64,000 nt of DNA from Rhizobium sp. L1K21. GTDB lineage: Bacteria > Pseudomonadota > Alphaproteobacteria > Rhizobiales > Rhizobiaceae. A program made the translations under genes and the position numbers. The notes under the pieces were generated by a model that did not search any database, had not been told where the DNA came from, and worked only from the letters and a program-made list of their open reading frames with translations. This document shows positions 32,619 to 41,191 of the stretch, one piece after another. Where the stretch lies: the NCBI RefSeq assembly GCF_024055895.1, contig NZ_JAMXLE010000001.1:1116001-1180000 (forward strand). Direction: 5' to 3'. Each line of letters begins with the position of its first letter. The first letter of the stretch is position 1.

Positions 32619-33509
32619 TCAGCCCTGCAGAACGATCGTTACCCAGCCGTTGCGCCAGATCGTTTTCACGTGTGCGAGTTTCTGCCCGTTATATGCTGAC
32701 AGAACCTTCCAGCGCTGGCTTGCCAGGATGCCGGAGAGAATCACGGTTCCGCCGGGCGCGAGGTTCTGCACCAGCGCCGGTGCGAGCTTCATCAGCGGTT
32801 TTGCAAGGATGTTGGCGATAATGAGGTCAAAGGGGCCGTGTTGGGCAAATGAGCGGTGGTGAAAGCCGGGGGCTGCCGCGAAGGTGATTCCTGAAACAAC
32901 GTGGTTTTTTCTGGCGTTTTCGCGGGCTACGCGGACGGCAACCGGGTCGATATCTGTTGCCAGAACCGGTATGCGCGCGACCTTGTGTGCGGCAATGGCC
33001 AGCACGCCGCTGCCGGTTCCGAGATCCAGTGCATTGCGTACCGTGCGCTTGCGCAATGTCAGGTCGATCATTTCCAGGCAGCCTGCGGTCGTGCCGTGGT
33101 GTCCGGTACCGAATGCCTGACCGGCATCGATTTCGATGGCGATATCGCCTGTCTTGCGCTCGTCTCTATCATGCGAGCCGTGGACGAGAAAACGCCCGGC
33201 GCGCACCGGCTTCAGGCCTTCAAGCGATTTGGCGACCCAGTCTATATCCGGCAGCTCTTCGCGCTCGATTTTCAGATCGGGGAAATCCGCATCGACAATT
33301 GCCTGAAAGGTGGCTCTGGCGGCCTCTTCGTCGGCCCGGGTGGTGTAGACCGAGGCTTCCCAGATATCCCGGTCCTCATCAATTTCCTGCGTGGCGATAG
33401 CATATTCGCTGTCCTCGAATGCAATCGTCAGGTGGTCGAGGATGGTTTCGCAGAGCCTTTCGCCGGCTTGCACATAGAGGCGGATTTCACTCAAAAACTT
33501 GCTCCCCAT
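32619..33509 (-). CDS. prmA: Ribosomal protein L11 methyltransferase PrmA
   Basis: SAM-dependent methyltransferase that trimethylates ribosomal protein L11. The N-terminal substrate domain is followed by GQAFGTGHHGTT, the SAM loop LDLGTGSGVLAIAA and NILAKPL, all typical of PrmA. I prefer the ATG at 33509 (296 residues); a GTG at 33524 would add five residues. Neither has a clear ribosome binding site. It lies upstream of nothing it clearly depends on; the Sco-family gene follows on the same strand upstream. Confidence 0.93.
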   Translation of the reverse strand: MGSKFLSEIRLYVQAGERLCETILDHLTIAFEDSEYAIATQEIDEDRDIWEASVYTTRADEEAARATFQAIVDADFPDLKIEREELPDIDWVAKSLEGLKPVRAGRFLVHGSHDRDERKTGDIAIEIDAGQAFGTGHHGTTAGCLEMIDLTLRKRTVRNALDLGTGSGVLAIAAHKVARIPVLATDIDPVAVRVARENARKNHVVSGITFAAAPGFHHRSFAQHGPFDLIIANILAKPLMKLAPALVQNLAPGGTVILSGILASQRWKVLSAYNGQKLAHVKTIWRNGWVTIVLQG

Positions 33510-33566
33510 ATGAGCGGGCGTCACGGGTTTTCGCGCCGCCCTTCAATATGAACAGCTCAGGCTCTA

Positions 33567-34166
33567 CTATCCCTTGATCAGGTTTTCCAGCTTTTTCACC
33601 GCAACATCGGGGTCTTCGCCATAGGCAATCGTGCCCTTGAAACGGCCGCCGCGATTCAAAAGAAAGACCGAGGCCGTGTGGTCCATCGTGTAATCGCCAT
33701 TCGGATCATTCTCGTCGATCGGCACCTTCTTGGCATAGATGCGGAAGCCTTTCACCATCTCCATGACCTTGTCTGGTTCGCCGGAAATGCCGGTGATGCG
33801 GTTTGAAACATTGGCAATGTACTGACCGAGAATTTCGGGTGTGTCGCGCTCGGGATCGACGGTCACAAAGAAGGCTTTCATCTTGGTGCCATCCGGGTCC
33901 ACTTTCTTCAGCCAGCCGTCCAGCTCGAAAAGCGTCGTCGGGCAGACGTCCGGGCAGTGGGTGTAGCCGAAGAATAGGGCTGTCGGTTGTTCCTGCAAAG
34001 CGGCCTGCGTGATCTCCTGACCCGACTGATCCGTCAGCGCGAAGGGCACGCCGAAAGGCGCCTCGTCCAGCGATTCGCGGTTCTTGGTGAATTCGATTGT
34101 CAGCCATCCGGCCAACAGAGCCATCACAAATACGGCTCCCCAGATGATCAAGTTGCGGCTTTTCAT
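33567..34166 (-). CDS. SCO1/SenC family copper chaperone
   Basis: Membrane-anchored thioredoxin-fold protein linked to CuA assembly of cytochrome c oxidase. One N-terminal membrane segment (residues 8-24), the metal/redox motif CPDVC (Cys71 and Cys75) in FFGYTHCPDVCPTTL, VDPERDTPE, and the third ligand His in DYTMDHTASVF. Length 199 residues. It sits between prmA and a divergent cheW; no copper genes adjoin it. Confidence 0.92.
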   Translation of the reverse strand: MKSRNLIIWGAVFVMALLAGWLTIEFTKNRESLDEAPFGVPFALTDQSGQEITQAALQEQPTALFFGYTHCPDVCPTTLFELDGWLKKVDPDGTKMKAFFVTVDPERDTPEILGQYIANVSNRITGISGEPDKVMEMVKGFRIYAKKVPIDENDPNGDYTMDHTASVFLLNRGGRFKGTIAYGEDPDVAVKKLENLIKG

Positions 34167-34315
34167 GGATTTTCTTCTTTCTGCGAGCAGTTGCCCCAGT
34201 GTTGGGGCGTCTTTTTAGGGCTTCATTAATGTATTCGGCGCAATTTATAGCGAACAATGCGGCAAATCGCATCAACCGCGATCTGCTTTCAACACGTGGA
34301 CGGGAAGTTCTGAAG

Positions 34316-34777
34316 ATGACAGTGGCCAGCAGTCAGGGCGCATATCTTGAAATCGTCTCCTTTCATCTTGGTGATCAGGAGTTTTGTATCGATATCATGG
34401 CGATCCGCGAAATTCGCGGTTGGGCACCGGTGACGCCGATGCCGCATACGCCGGATTATGTTCTTGGCCTTATCAACCTGCGCGGTGCCGTGATCCCGGT
34501 TATCGACATGGCCTGCCGCCTTGGCATGAGCATGACCGAACCGTCCGAGCGTTCCGCCATTATCGTTACCGACATCAACGGCAAGCTTGTCGGTCTGCTG
34601 GTCGAGCAGGTTTCCGACATGATGACCATCAAATCCGAAGAGCTGCAGCCGCCGCCGGAAATTATTCCTGAAGAGCAGCGCGGGTTCTGCCGCGGCATCG
34701 TCGCGCTCGACAAGAACATGGTCTGCTTCCTCAATCTCGATACGGTCATTGCAGACGAGCTGGCCCAAGCCGCCTAA
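34316..34777 (+). CDS. cheW: CheW-like chemotaxis coupling protein
   Basis: Adaptor that couples chemoreceptors to CheA. The 153-residue protein is a single CheW domain: EIVSFHLGDQEFCIDIMAIREIRG, PDYVLGLINLRGAVIPVIDMACRLG, LVGLLVEQVSDM and GFCRGIVALDKNMVCFLNLD. The ATG at 34316 is chosen because it starts just before the domain; the frame is open back to 34199 without family similarity. It is an orphan here, as no cheA is nearby, but the window also has a soluble chemoreceptor at 13560-15359. Confidence 0.92.
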   Translation: MTVASSQGAYLEIVSFHLGDQEFCIDIMAIREIRGWAPVTPMPHTPDYVLGLINLRGAVIPVIDMACRLGMSMTEPSERSAIIVTDINGKLVGLLVEQVSDMMTIKSEELQPPPEIIPEEQRGFCRGIVALDKNMVCFLNLDTVIADELAQAA

Positions 34778-34812
34778 TTCTTGGCCGCTCAATTTTCGAG
34801 ACAGACAATTTC

Positions 34813-34846
34813 AAAACCCGTCTGCTGCAGGGCCGGCGGGTTTTTT
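34813..34846. terminator. Bidirectional terminator between cheW and creA
   Basis: An 8-bp stem AAAACCCG / CGGGTTTT with a 16-base loop is followed by T on the plus strand and preceded by TTTCAAAA, which gives a T-rich tail on the minus strand. It lies between the convergent ends of cheW and creA. Confidence 0.8.
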
Positions 34847-34869
34847 CGTATGTGACGGTCGCGCGTCTT

Positions 34870-35358
34870 CTATTTTGGTGCGCCGTTTTTCCAGGTCACA
34901 TCCTGATTGTAGAGCGGCACGGTGGAAATGGCCATCTTCGCCGATCCGTCGACAATCTCGCGGGAGTGGACAACGTAGATGAGCGTATTGTTCGGCTTGT
35001 CATAGACGCGGTTGACTACCAGCTTTTTCCAGATGAGCGAAAGTCCGGACTTGAAGACCTCTTCCCCGCCTTCGCCAAGGTCAATGTCGCCAATGGTAAT
35101 CGGTCCTGTCTGGCGGCAGGCGATGGAACTGTTCGAGGGATCTTCAAACCAGTTGCCGTTTTTCAAACGGTCAATCACCGAGCGATCAAAATAGGTGATG
35201 TGGCAGGTAACGCCGTCCACTTCCGGATCCGCCACAGCATCGACCATGATATCGTTACCGATCCAGTCGACGCCGATCTTGCCGACGGTTTCAGCACCTG
35301 CCACGCCGGCAGAAAGCGACAGGGTGAGGGCGGCGAGCCCAACAAGCAGATTTTTCAT
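34870..35358 (-). CDS. creA: CreA family periplasmic protein
   Basis: The 162-residue protein has a signal peptide (MKNLLVGLAALTLSLSAGVAGA, cut near residue 22). The CreA family body follows: VDWIGNDIMVDAVADPEVDGVTCHITYFDR and then SLIWKKLVVNRVYDKPNNTLIYVVHSR. Two Cys in the mature part (in TCHI and IACRQ) could form a disulfide. The function of CreA is not established. Confidence 0.9.
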   Translation of the reverse strand: MKNLLVGLAALTLSLSAGVAGAETVGKIGVDWIGNDIMVDAVADPEVDGVTCHITYFDRSVIDRLKNGNWFEDPSNSSIACRQTGPITIGDIDLGEGGEEVFKSGLSLIWKKLVVNRVYDKPNNTLIYVVHSREIVDGSAKMAISTVPLYNQDVTWKNGAPK

Positions 35359-35517
35359 TTGGACCTCATATGCGTTTTTACTGAGATAGGAGAGGCACGG
35401 AAATAAACAAGCCGCTCTCTATAGATATAAAAAACGCGATCTGTTTGTTCCAGATCAATGCCGATAAGGCGCACGAGCATAACCTCCAACTGAAACAGAC
35501 ACGTGATGGAGGTTTCC

Positions 35518-35718
35518 ATGTTTCGTCTTGCAGCAGTTCTATGGGTTCTGGTTTCAACGGCTTTGGCTGGCGCGATCGTGACAGCGCTCTTGAGCCTGAA
35601 CATGTTCGAGGGGACGAAGATTGCAGGCGGTGCACTCATTGGTGCCATCGTGGCGCTGCCGATTGCGTGGTTGCTCGGTAAAAAGCTCTACAACACGCTG
35701 AACGGAAGACCGGTCTAA
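35518..35718 (+). CDS. Small two-segment membrane protein of unknown function
   Basis: 66 residues, almost all in two hydrophobic stretches (about 3-24 and 38-56) joined by a short loop, with Gly/Ala spacing suited to helix packing (GGALIGAIVALPIAWLLG). The ATG at 35518 has GGAGG five bases upstream, far better than the GTG/ATG at 35503/35506. I do not recognise a family. It is divergent from creA and precedes the L,D-transpeptidase. Confidence 0.7.
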   Translation: MFRLAAVLWVLVSTALAGAIVTALLSLNMFEGTKIAGGALIGAIVALPIAWLLGKKLYNTLNGRPV

Positions 35719-35822
35719 AGCATTGCCCGGTGCCCTAAGCGGGCATCTGACAGGCTTGGCAGGATTCCAGCCCCGCGCCAGCCGCGCTTGGCATATTCCG
35801 CCTGTTCATTGGGGAAAGTGTC

Positions 35823-36659
35823 ATGTCAGCATCGGCGGTCGGAAGCCGTTTACGATCCTTCTTTCTTGCGGCTATCGCCTTGTCAGCTTTGGCGGGTTGC
35901 ACCGAGCATAAAGGGCCGGTGCTGGGCAATGCGCGCTATGAGCCCTGGATCCCGATCTTTCCCGACACAGGCTCCATGAACGCGCAGCGCTTTGGTGATG
36001 AGACCTATCCAGAGTTCTGGCGTGAGCCGGAGCCTGTGATACCCGAGCAGGATATCAAGACCTCGACCAAGCTCAAGACTGCGTTGTTCGGCTATCCGGT
36101 CAAGCAGGAAGAAGGGCTTGTGAGCCGTTATGCCGCCATGCTGGACGATGGACGGGCGGTCAATGCTATTCCTGCCGGGCGGGTGGACGCGCGTTTTTTT
36201 CGCCAGACCGTTGATTATCCAACGAATGAGAAGCCCGGCACGCTGGTCATCGATCGCGCGCGGAATTTTCTCTATCTGGTGGAGCCAGGTGGCAAGGCAT
36301 TGCGCTACGGTGTGGGGCTCGGTCGGCAGGGTGTTTCCTGGAGCGGGCGCGGCGTTATCAAGTTCAAACGCAAATGGCCGCATTGGACGCCATCCGACAA
36401 TATGGTGGACAATGATCCGGCGTTGAAAACCTTCTCGGCTGCCCGTGGCGGCCTTGTGGCCGGCACATACAATCCGCTTGGTGCGCGAGCGCTTTATATC
36501 TATCGCGACGGCAAGGACACGCTCTATCGTGTTCACGGCACGCCGGACTGGCAGTCCGTTGGAAAGAAGACCTCGTCGGGCTGTGTGCGCATGTTCAATC
36601 AGGATGTGATCGATCTTTATGATCGCGTGCGCGACGGCGCTGAAATTGTGGTGCTCTGA
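35823..36659 (+). CDS. L,D-transpeptidase (YkuD) lipoprotein
   Basis: Envelope enzyme of the YkuD fold, which forms 3-3 cross-links in peptidoglycan or attaches proteins to it. The signal peptide ends in the lipobox LAGC (Cys26). The catalytic domain (about 135-278) has His238 in HGTPDW and the nucleophile Cys254 in the SSGCVRM motif. Length 278 residues. The ATG at 35823 has TTGGGGAAA upstream. Rhizobiales use many L,D-transpeptidases in polar growth, so such a paralogue is expected. Confidence 0.92.
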   Translation: MSASAVGSRLRSFFLAAIALSALAGCTEHKGPVLGNARYEPWIPIFPDTGSMNAQRFGDETYPEFWREPEPVIPEQDIKTSTKLKTALFGYPVKQEEGLVSRYAAMLDDGRAVNAIPAGRVDARFFRQTVDYPTNEKPGTLVIDRARNFLYLVEPGGKALRYGVGLGRQGVSWSGRGVIKFKRKWPHWTPSDNMVDNDPALKTFSAARGGLVAGTYNPLGARALYIYRDGKDTLYRVHGTPDWQSVGKKTSSGCVRMFNQDVIDLYDRVRDGAEIVVL

Positions 36660-36725
36660 AGCACGGCATTCAGGAACGTTTTCACAGATGAAACGTTAGG
36701 TGGACGTCTCGAAGAGGAGTTTGCC

Positions 36726-37013
36726 ATGACATTTCGCTATCGCCGATGGTCAATGCCCGTCATTGTTCTTTCTGATGAAGGTGTCGAATACTACATTCAG
36801 TCGCCCGAAGAGGCGCTGGAGCACATGCAGCGCGGCTGGACATTCAGGCCGGGCTCGCAATATCAGAAGGCCCGCCGGGCTCTGCTTTCAGCGATGCACG
36901 GCCAGATCGGTGCAGAAGAGGCGCGGGAAGCCTTTCTGGCCGCTGCCATCGAAGCCGGGAGAATTGTGATGTATCCTGCCTATGTCGACCGGCTGACTGC
37001 CGTCAGCGCTTGA
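36726..37013 (+). CDS. DUF982 family protein
   Basis: 95 residues resembling DUF982, a family found almost only in rhizobia and relatives with unknown function. Typical features are an N-terminal beta stretch (PVIVLSDEGVEYYIQSPEEALEHM), a W followed by basic residues (GWTFRPGSQYQKARRAL) and a helical C-terminal half. Good GAGGAG site before the ATG. It converges on ohrR with a 12-base gap. Confidence 0.8.
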   Translation: MTFRYRRWSMPVIVLSDEGVEYYIQSPEEALEHMQRGWTFRPGSQYQKARRALLSAMHGQIGAEEAREAFLAAAIEAGRIVMYPAYVDRLTAVSA

Positions 37014-37025
37014 TCCATGCAGGCT

Positions 37026-37475
37026 CTACGCCGCGGCGTTGCTATCGTCCGCGGCGTTTTCAAGCGATTGGCGAAGTCGGATGAGCTCGTCGCGGAGTTC
37101 TCCGGCTTCCTCTGCAGTGCAGCCGGTTGCGGAATAAATGGCAGGGGCCACAAATTTTTCTGCCTCGCTCTGCAGGGCTTTCCCTTTTTCCGTCAGTGCA
37201 ACGATGACTTTGCGTTCATCGTCCTCATCCCGCGACCGGCTGACGAGCTTTTGTTTTTCCAACCGTTTCAGCAGCGGGGAGAGCGTCCCCGAATCCAGGT
37301 GCAGGCGAGCCCCGAGCGATTTGACCGGCTGGCGATCGTCTTCCCATAAGGTCAACAACACGAGATATTGCGGGTAGGTGAGCTCAAGCCGGCTGAGCAA
37401 CGGCTTATAAGCACGCGAAAAGGCATGCGAGGCCGAATAAATGGCAAAGCAAAGATGCTTGTCGAGGCTGAGCAT
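37026..37475 (-). CDS. ohrR: Organic hydroperoxide sensor/repressor OhrR (MarR family)
   Basis: Represses ohr until oxidised by organic peroxides. The 149-residue MarR-type winged helix protein has the N-terminal sensing Cys at residue 9 in the OhrR context LCFAIYSASHAF. The conserved Tyr in LTYPQYLVLLTLWE, HLDSGTLSPLLKRLE (recognition helix) and the wing SRDEDDERKV follow. It is divergent from ohr with a clear dyad between them, which confirms the pairing. Confidence 0.94.
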   Translation of the reverse strand: MLSLDKHLCFAIYSASHAFSRAYKPLLSRLELTYPQYLVLLTLWEDDRQPVKSLGARLHLDSGTLSPLLKRLEKQKLVSRSRDEDDERKVIVALTEKGKALQSEAEKFVAPAIYSATGCTAEEAGELRDELIRLRQSLENAADDSNAAA

Positions 37476-37531
37476 AGGTAAACTCCTTCAATGACCCGCA
37501 TGATAGACGATCGTGAAGAATTTTGCAAAAT

Positions 37532-37564
37532 TATATTGTGCGCAAACTAATTGCGCGCTATATA
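37532..37564. promoter_or_regulatory. OhrR operator between ohrR and ohr
   Basis: Inverted repeat TATATTGTGCGCAA (arm 37532-37545) / TTGCGCGCTATATA (37551-37564) with a 5-base spacer and only two mismatched pairs. Its place between divergent ohrR and ohr makes it the obvious OhrR binding site, controlling both genes. Confidence 0.8.
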
Positions 37565-37602
37565 GACAATGAACCAAACACCCACCACCAAGGAGAAAAT
37601 CA

Positions 37603-38019
37603 ATGTCCGTTCTTTACACTGCAAATGCGAAGGCTTTCGGTGGCCGTGCCGGTACCGCGAAATCCGATGACGGCAATCTGGAAGTGACGCTGACCATGCC
37701 CAAGGCACTCGGCGGCGATGGTGCACCCGGCACCAATCCCGAGCAGCTTTTTGCGGCCGGTTATGCGGCTTGCTTTCTCAGCGCGTTGAAATTCATTGCC
37801 GGGCAGGCGAAGGTGAAGCTGCCGGAAGATACGACCGTTTCAGCCAAGGTTGGCATTGGTCCGCGCGACGGCGGTTTTGAAATTCATCCGGAAATCTCTG
37901 TGTCTATCCCGGGGCTGGATCGCGAAGTGGGAGAAGATCTCGTTGCCAAGGCGCATCAGGTTTGCCCCTACAGCCATGCCCTGCGCACGACCAAGGAAGT
38001 TTCCGCGGTTCTCGCCTGA
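37603..38019 (+). CDS. ohr: Organic hydroperoxide resistance protein Ohr
   Basis: Thiol peroxidase of the Ohr/OsmC fold that reduces organic hydroperoxides. The catalytic Cys pair is Cys57 in AAGYAACFLSAL and Cys121 in QVCPYSHA; NPEQLFAAGYAACF is the family signature. Length 138 residues, normal. AAGGAG precedes the ATG. A terminator follows at 38050. Confidence 0.96.
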   Translation: MSVLYTANAKAFGGRAGTAKSDDGNLEVTLTMPKALGGDGAPGTNPEQLFAAGYAACFLSALKFIAGQAKVKLPEDTTVSAKVGIGPRDGGFEIHPEISVSIPGLDREVGEDLVAKAHQVCPYSHALRTTKEVSAVLA

Positions 38020-38049
38020 GGCATCGACAGTCTTCAGCGTTTCCTTAGA

Positions 38050-38077
38050 AAGGGGCAGTCTCCGGCTGCTCCTTTTT
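38050..38077 (+). terminator. Terminator after ohr
   Basis: A 9-bp stem AAGGGGCAG / CTGCTCCTT with one G-T pair and a 7-base loop runs into TTTTTCTTTT. It lies 30 bases after the ohr stop. Confidence 0.8.
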
Positions 38078-38094
38078 CTTTTCAGGTCTTGGCA

Positions 38095-38541
38095 TCAGGC
38101 AATCGCGCGCAGGCCGGTTCGCAATATCTCGGCCATGTTGTCGGGCAGCTCGGCCTCCAGCTTTTCATGTTCTTCGATCCAGATCGGTAGCGCCTTTGAA
38201 AGAAGTGCCTTGCCGTCCTCTGTCAGGTGAAGCCGCCGGCTGCGTCGGTCTTTCTCGTCAGGTTTGATCGCCACAAGCCCATTCTTTTCCAAGGGCTTCA
38301 GTGCCGCCGTCAGTGTTGTGCGATCCATGGCCAGCAATTCGGCGACAGGCGCAATTGTTGGAGCCTCGGGGCGGTTTAGCGCCATCAGCAGGGAAAACTG
38401 CCCGTTATTGATGTTCAAGTGCCGGAAGGCGTTGTCGAACCGTCGTGCCAGCGCGCGTGCTGCACGCTGCGCATGGAGGCACAGGCAGTGGTCTTTGACG
38501 TGAAGCGTATCCGAATATTGAATTTTCGACTCGTTTGACAT
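38095..38541 (-). CDS. MarR family transcriptional regulator
   Basis: 148-residue winged-helix repressor. Helix-turn-helix segment LLAMDRTTLTAALKPLEKNGLV and wing KPDEKDRRSRRLHLTEDG. The N-terminus has a CLCLHAQRAAR stretch whose two Cys might be redox-active, as in other thiol-based MarR proteins (inference). The ATG at 38541 is preferred over TTG at 38550. It is divergent from the glyoxalase-fold gene, with a perfect palindrome between them, so it probably controls that gene and itself. Confidence 0.9.
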   Translation of the reverse strand: MSNESKIQYSDTLHVKDHCLCLHAQRAARALARRFDNAFRHLNINNGQFSLLMALNRPEAPTIAPVAELLAMDRTTLTAALKPLEKNGLVAIKPDEKDRRSRRLHLTEDGKALLSKALPIWIEEHEKLEAELPDNMAEILRTGLRAIA

Positions 38542-38555
38542 GAATCCCAATATAT

Positions 38556-38567
38556 GTTGATATCAAC
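38556..38567. promoter_or_regulatory. Putative MarR operator upstream of the VOC gene
   Basis: Perfect 12-base palindrome GTTGATATCAAC flanked on both sides by TATAT runs, 14 bases upstream of the marR start and about 40 bases before the VOC gene. Position and symmetry fit a MarR-family site. Confidence 0.6.
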
Positions 38568-38608
38568 TATATAGTCAAAACTGATTATGTGTCTTACGGG
38601 AGGAAGAT

Positions 38609-39400
38609 ATGGAAGGCGAGGGGAATTTCATCTGGTACGAGTTGATGACCGCCGACCCCGAAGCCGCCGGTGCTTTCTACGAGGCGGTTGTCGGCTGGAC
38701 GTTGAGGCGCTCTGACAACACCACTGCCGGTGGTGAACCTTACTATCTCTTCAATATTCCCGGCTTCGAAATGCCGGCTGCCGGTATGATGAAGCTGACG
38801 CCGGAGATGATGTCCGGCGGTGCAAGGCCGGCCTGGATGGGCTATGTCTTCGTTGCCGATGTGGATGCAAAAGCTCAGGCCTTTGCGGACGCTGGCGGTT
38901 CGGTTCACATGCCGCCGACTGATGTTCCGCAAATCGGGCGTTTTGCCGTCGTTGCCGATCCTCATGGCGCGATCATCTACATTTTCCAGCCCAACATGCC
39001 TGATGGTCCGATGCCTGACATGCCGCAGCCCGGATCACCGGGAACCGTCGGCTGGAACGAGCTTTATGCGGGCGACGAGAAGGAGGCGACAGCCTTCTAC
39101 ACCAAGCTCTTCGGCTGGAAGACGTCTCAGGGCATGGATATGGGGCCGATGGGCACTTATCAGCTCTTTGCCAATGAAGAACGGGACATCGGCGGGATCA
39201 TGACCAAGATGCCTGAGATGCCGGCCCCATTCTGGAACTTCTATTTTGTTGTGGACGCGCTGGATGCGGCCATCGACGAAGCCAAAGAGCGCGGCGCAAC
39301 GGTTATCAACGGACCCATGGAAGTGCCTGGTGGCGCATGGGCCGTTTCCGCCATGGACCCGCAGGGTGCCGTCTTTTCACTCACCGCCGCAAAGCGCTGA
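38609..39400 (+). CDS. Two-domain VOC (glyoxalase/dioxygenase fold) protein
   Basis: 263 residues with two similar vicinal-oxygen-chelate domains. Domain 1 (about 5-125) starts GNFIWYELMTADPEAAGAFYEAVVGW and domain 2 (about 140-260) starts GTVGWNELYAGDEKEATAFYTKLFGW. Each ends in a strand pair with PxGAxFxL-like residues (DPHGAIIYIF and DPQGAVFSL). Proteins of this kind are annotated as glyoxalase-like or bleomycin-resistance-like; the substrate is unknown. GGGAGGA precedes the ATG. The divergent MarR gene suggests induction by a small molecule or thiol stress. Confidence 0.88.
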   Translation: MEGEGNFIWYELMTADPEAAGAFYEAVVGWTLRRSDNTTAGGEPYYLFNIPGFEMPAAGMMKLTPEMMSGGARPAWMGYVFVADVDAKAQAFADAGGSVHMPPTDVPQIGRFAVVADPHGAIIYIFQPNMPDGPMPDMPQPGSPGTVGWNELYAGDEKEATAFYTKLFGWKTSQGMDMGPMGTYQLFANEERDIGGIMTKMPEMPAPFWNFYFVVDALDAAIDEAKERGATVINGPMEVPGGAWAVSAMDPQGAVFSLTAAKR

Positions 39401-39406
39401 TCGTCT

Positions 39407-40969
39407 TTATCGGCGCAGGCTTCCCAATATGCCGCGCACGATCGCGCGACCGAGCGAGCTTGCAACGGAACGCGCTGCCGACTTCATGGCAGCCTCCAAC
39501 ACCGTCTGCCGCCCGGAACTGCGTGAGGATGTACGCCGCGTGGAGGTGCGGCGATCATCGTCGTCAGGCTCATCGCCAAAGCCGGGCAGGGTCCAGCGGG
39601 TTTCTTTCTCCTGCTCTTCAAGTTCGCGTTTTTCTTCGGCTTTCTGGCGCTCTTCCAGCTCCTTGGCTTTCTGGTTGAGGATTTCATAGGCCGATTGGCG
39701 ATCGACATCCTCGTCGTAAATGCCGGCAACCGGGCTGAGTGCCAGAAGCTTCTGCCGTTCGCTGTCGGTGATCGGGCCGATGCGGGACGAGGGCGGGCGC
39801 ATGAGTGTGCGTTCCACGACGGAGGGAATGCCCTTGCCTTCCAGCGTGGAGACAAGTGCTTCGCCGGTGCCGAGATTGGTAATCGTTTCTGCGGCGCTGA
39901 AGTCTGGATTGGGGCGGAACGTATCTGCGGCGGTGCGAACGGCCTTCTGCTCGCGCGGCGTATAGGCGCGCAGCGCATGCTGCACGCGATTGCCGAGCTG
40001 GGAAAGAACCGTTTCGGGTACATCCATCGGGTTCTGCGTGACGAAGAAGACACCGACGCCCTTGGAACGGATGAGGCGGACGACCTGTTCAACCCGCTCG
40101 ACCAAGACGCGCGGCGCATCATTGAAGAGAAGGTGCGCTTCGTCGAAGAAGAACACGAGGCGCGGCTTTTCCGGGTCACCCACTTCGGGGAGCTCTTCGA
40201 AGAGCTCCGACAGGAGCCAGAGAAGGAAGGTGCCATAAAGGCGCGGGTTCATCATCAGCTTGTCGGCGGCCAGAACGGAAATCGCCCCGCGCCCATCGTT
40301 GGTGGTGCGCATCAGGTCGGAAATCTTCAGTGCCGGTTCGCCGAAAAATTGTTCCGCGCCCTGCTGCTCCAGCACCAGAAGATCGCGCTGAATGGCGGCA
40401 ATGGAGGCGCTGGAAATGAGACCGAACTGCTTGGAAAGCTCCGAAGCGTTCTGCGCCATGTAATTCAGCATGGCTCTGAGGTCTTTGAGGTCCAGAAGCG
40501 GCAGGCCGCCTTCATCGGCGATCTTGAAGGCGATGTTGATGACGCCTTCCTGCGCATCGGTCGCATCCATCAGACGGGCGAGCAGAAGCGGTCCCATTTC
40601 GGTGATCGTGGTGCGCACGCGGTGACCCTTTTCACCAAAGAGGTCCCAGAAGATGACCGGAAATTCCTGGAAATCGTAATCGTCAAAGCCGATCGTCTTG
40701 GCCCGCTTTTCCAGAAAGTCCTTATATTCGCCCATCGCCGCGATGCCTGAGAGGTCGCCTTTGACATCGGCGCAGAACACCGGAACGCCGGCATTGGAGA
40801 AGCTTTCAGCGAGGATCTGCAGGCTGATGGTCTTGCCGGTTCCGGTTGCGCCTGTGATCAATCCGTGGCGGTTGCCGAATTTGAGTTCGAGATATTCCGG
40901 CTTGTTGATCGTGTCGTCCGGTTTGCGGCTGGTCCCAAGATAGAGTTTTCCATCGCTCAGCATGTTCAT
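39407..40969 (-). CDS. HerA/FtsK-like ATPase, DUF853 family
   Basis: A 520-residue RecA-fold ATPase. Walker A GATGTGKT lies near residue 40, Walker [13 protein letters not shown] in the middle, then a sensor-like FVTQNP and an arginine-rich region [16 protein letters not shown]. The C-terminus is a charged coiled coil ([18 protein letters not shown]) and a basic tail. This is the DUF853 family, usually called HerA-like helicase; its role is not established. The ATG at 40969 with GAGGGG upstream is preferred over a GTG at 41026. Its stop is six bases from the convergent VOC gene. Confidence 0.9.
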   Translation of the reverse strand: MNMLSDGKLYLGTSRKPDDTINKPEYLELKFGNRHGLITGATGTGKTISLQILAESFSNAGVPVFCADVKGDLSGIAAMGEYKDFLEKRAKTIGFDDYDFQEFPVIFWDLFGEKGHRVRTTITEMGPLLLARLMDATDAQEGVINIAFKIADEGGLPLLDLKDLRAMLNYMAQNASELSKQFGLISSASIAAIQRDLLVLEQQGAEQFFGEPALKISDLMRTTNDGRGAISVLAADKLMMNPRLYGTFLLWLLSELFEELPEVGDPEKPRLVFFFDEAHLLFNDAPRVLVERVEQVVRLIRSKGVGVFFVTQNPMDVPETVLSQLGNRVQHALRAYTPREQKAVRTAADTFRPNPDFSAAETITNLGTGEALVSTLEGKGIPSVVERTLMRPPSSRIGPITDSERQKLLALSPVAGIYDEDVDRQSAYEILNQKAKELEERQKAEEKRELEEQEKETRWTLPGFGDEPDDDDRRTSTRRTSSRSSGRQTVLEAAMKSAARSVASSLGRAIVRGILGSLRR

Positions 40970-41149
40970 TGAGACTGCCCCCTCAAACTTTGATGTTTTC
41001 AGCGCCACGATCTTGCGCCGCTTCACTGAATCGTCTTCTCTTTGTTATACGGTCGGTTGCGGAAGGCGGCAACAACGCTTCTGTGCAGGCAGGAGCGTGT
41101 TTGTGTCGGCGTTTCAAATCACTTGAGTTTGGTTTTTGCATGTATTACG

Positions 41150-41165
41150 TTGACGTTCACGTCAA
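41150..41165. promoter_or_regulatory. TTGACGT-TC-ACGTCAA inverted repeat upstream of the 41192 gene
   Basis: Perfect 7-bp arms separated by two bases, 26 bases before the ATG at 41192. The shape recalls sites of LiuR-type MerR regulators (ACGTnnACGT-centred repeats), but no such regulator is in the window. It may be an operator overlapping the promoter. Confidence 0.45.
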
Positions 41166-41191
41166 TCAACGCGAGCGGGAGAGAAGACCCC

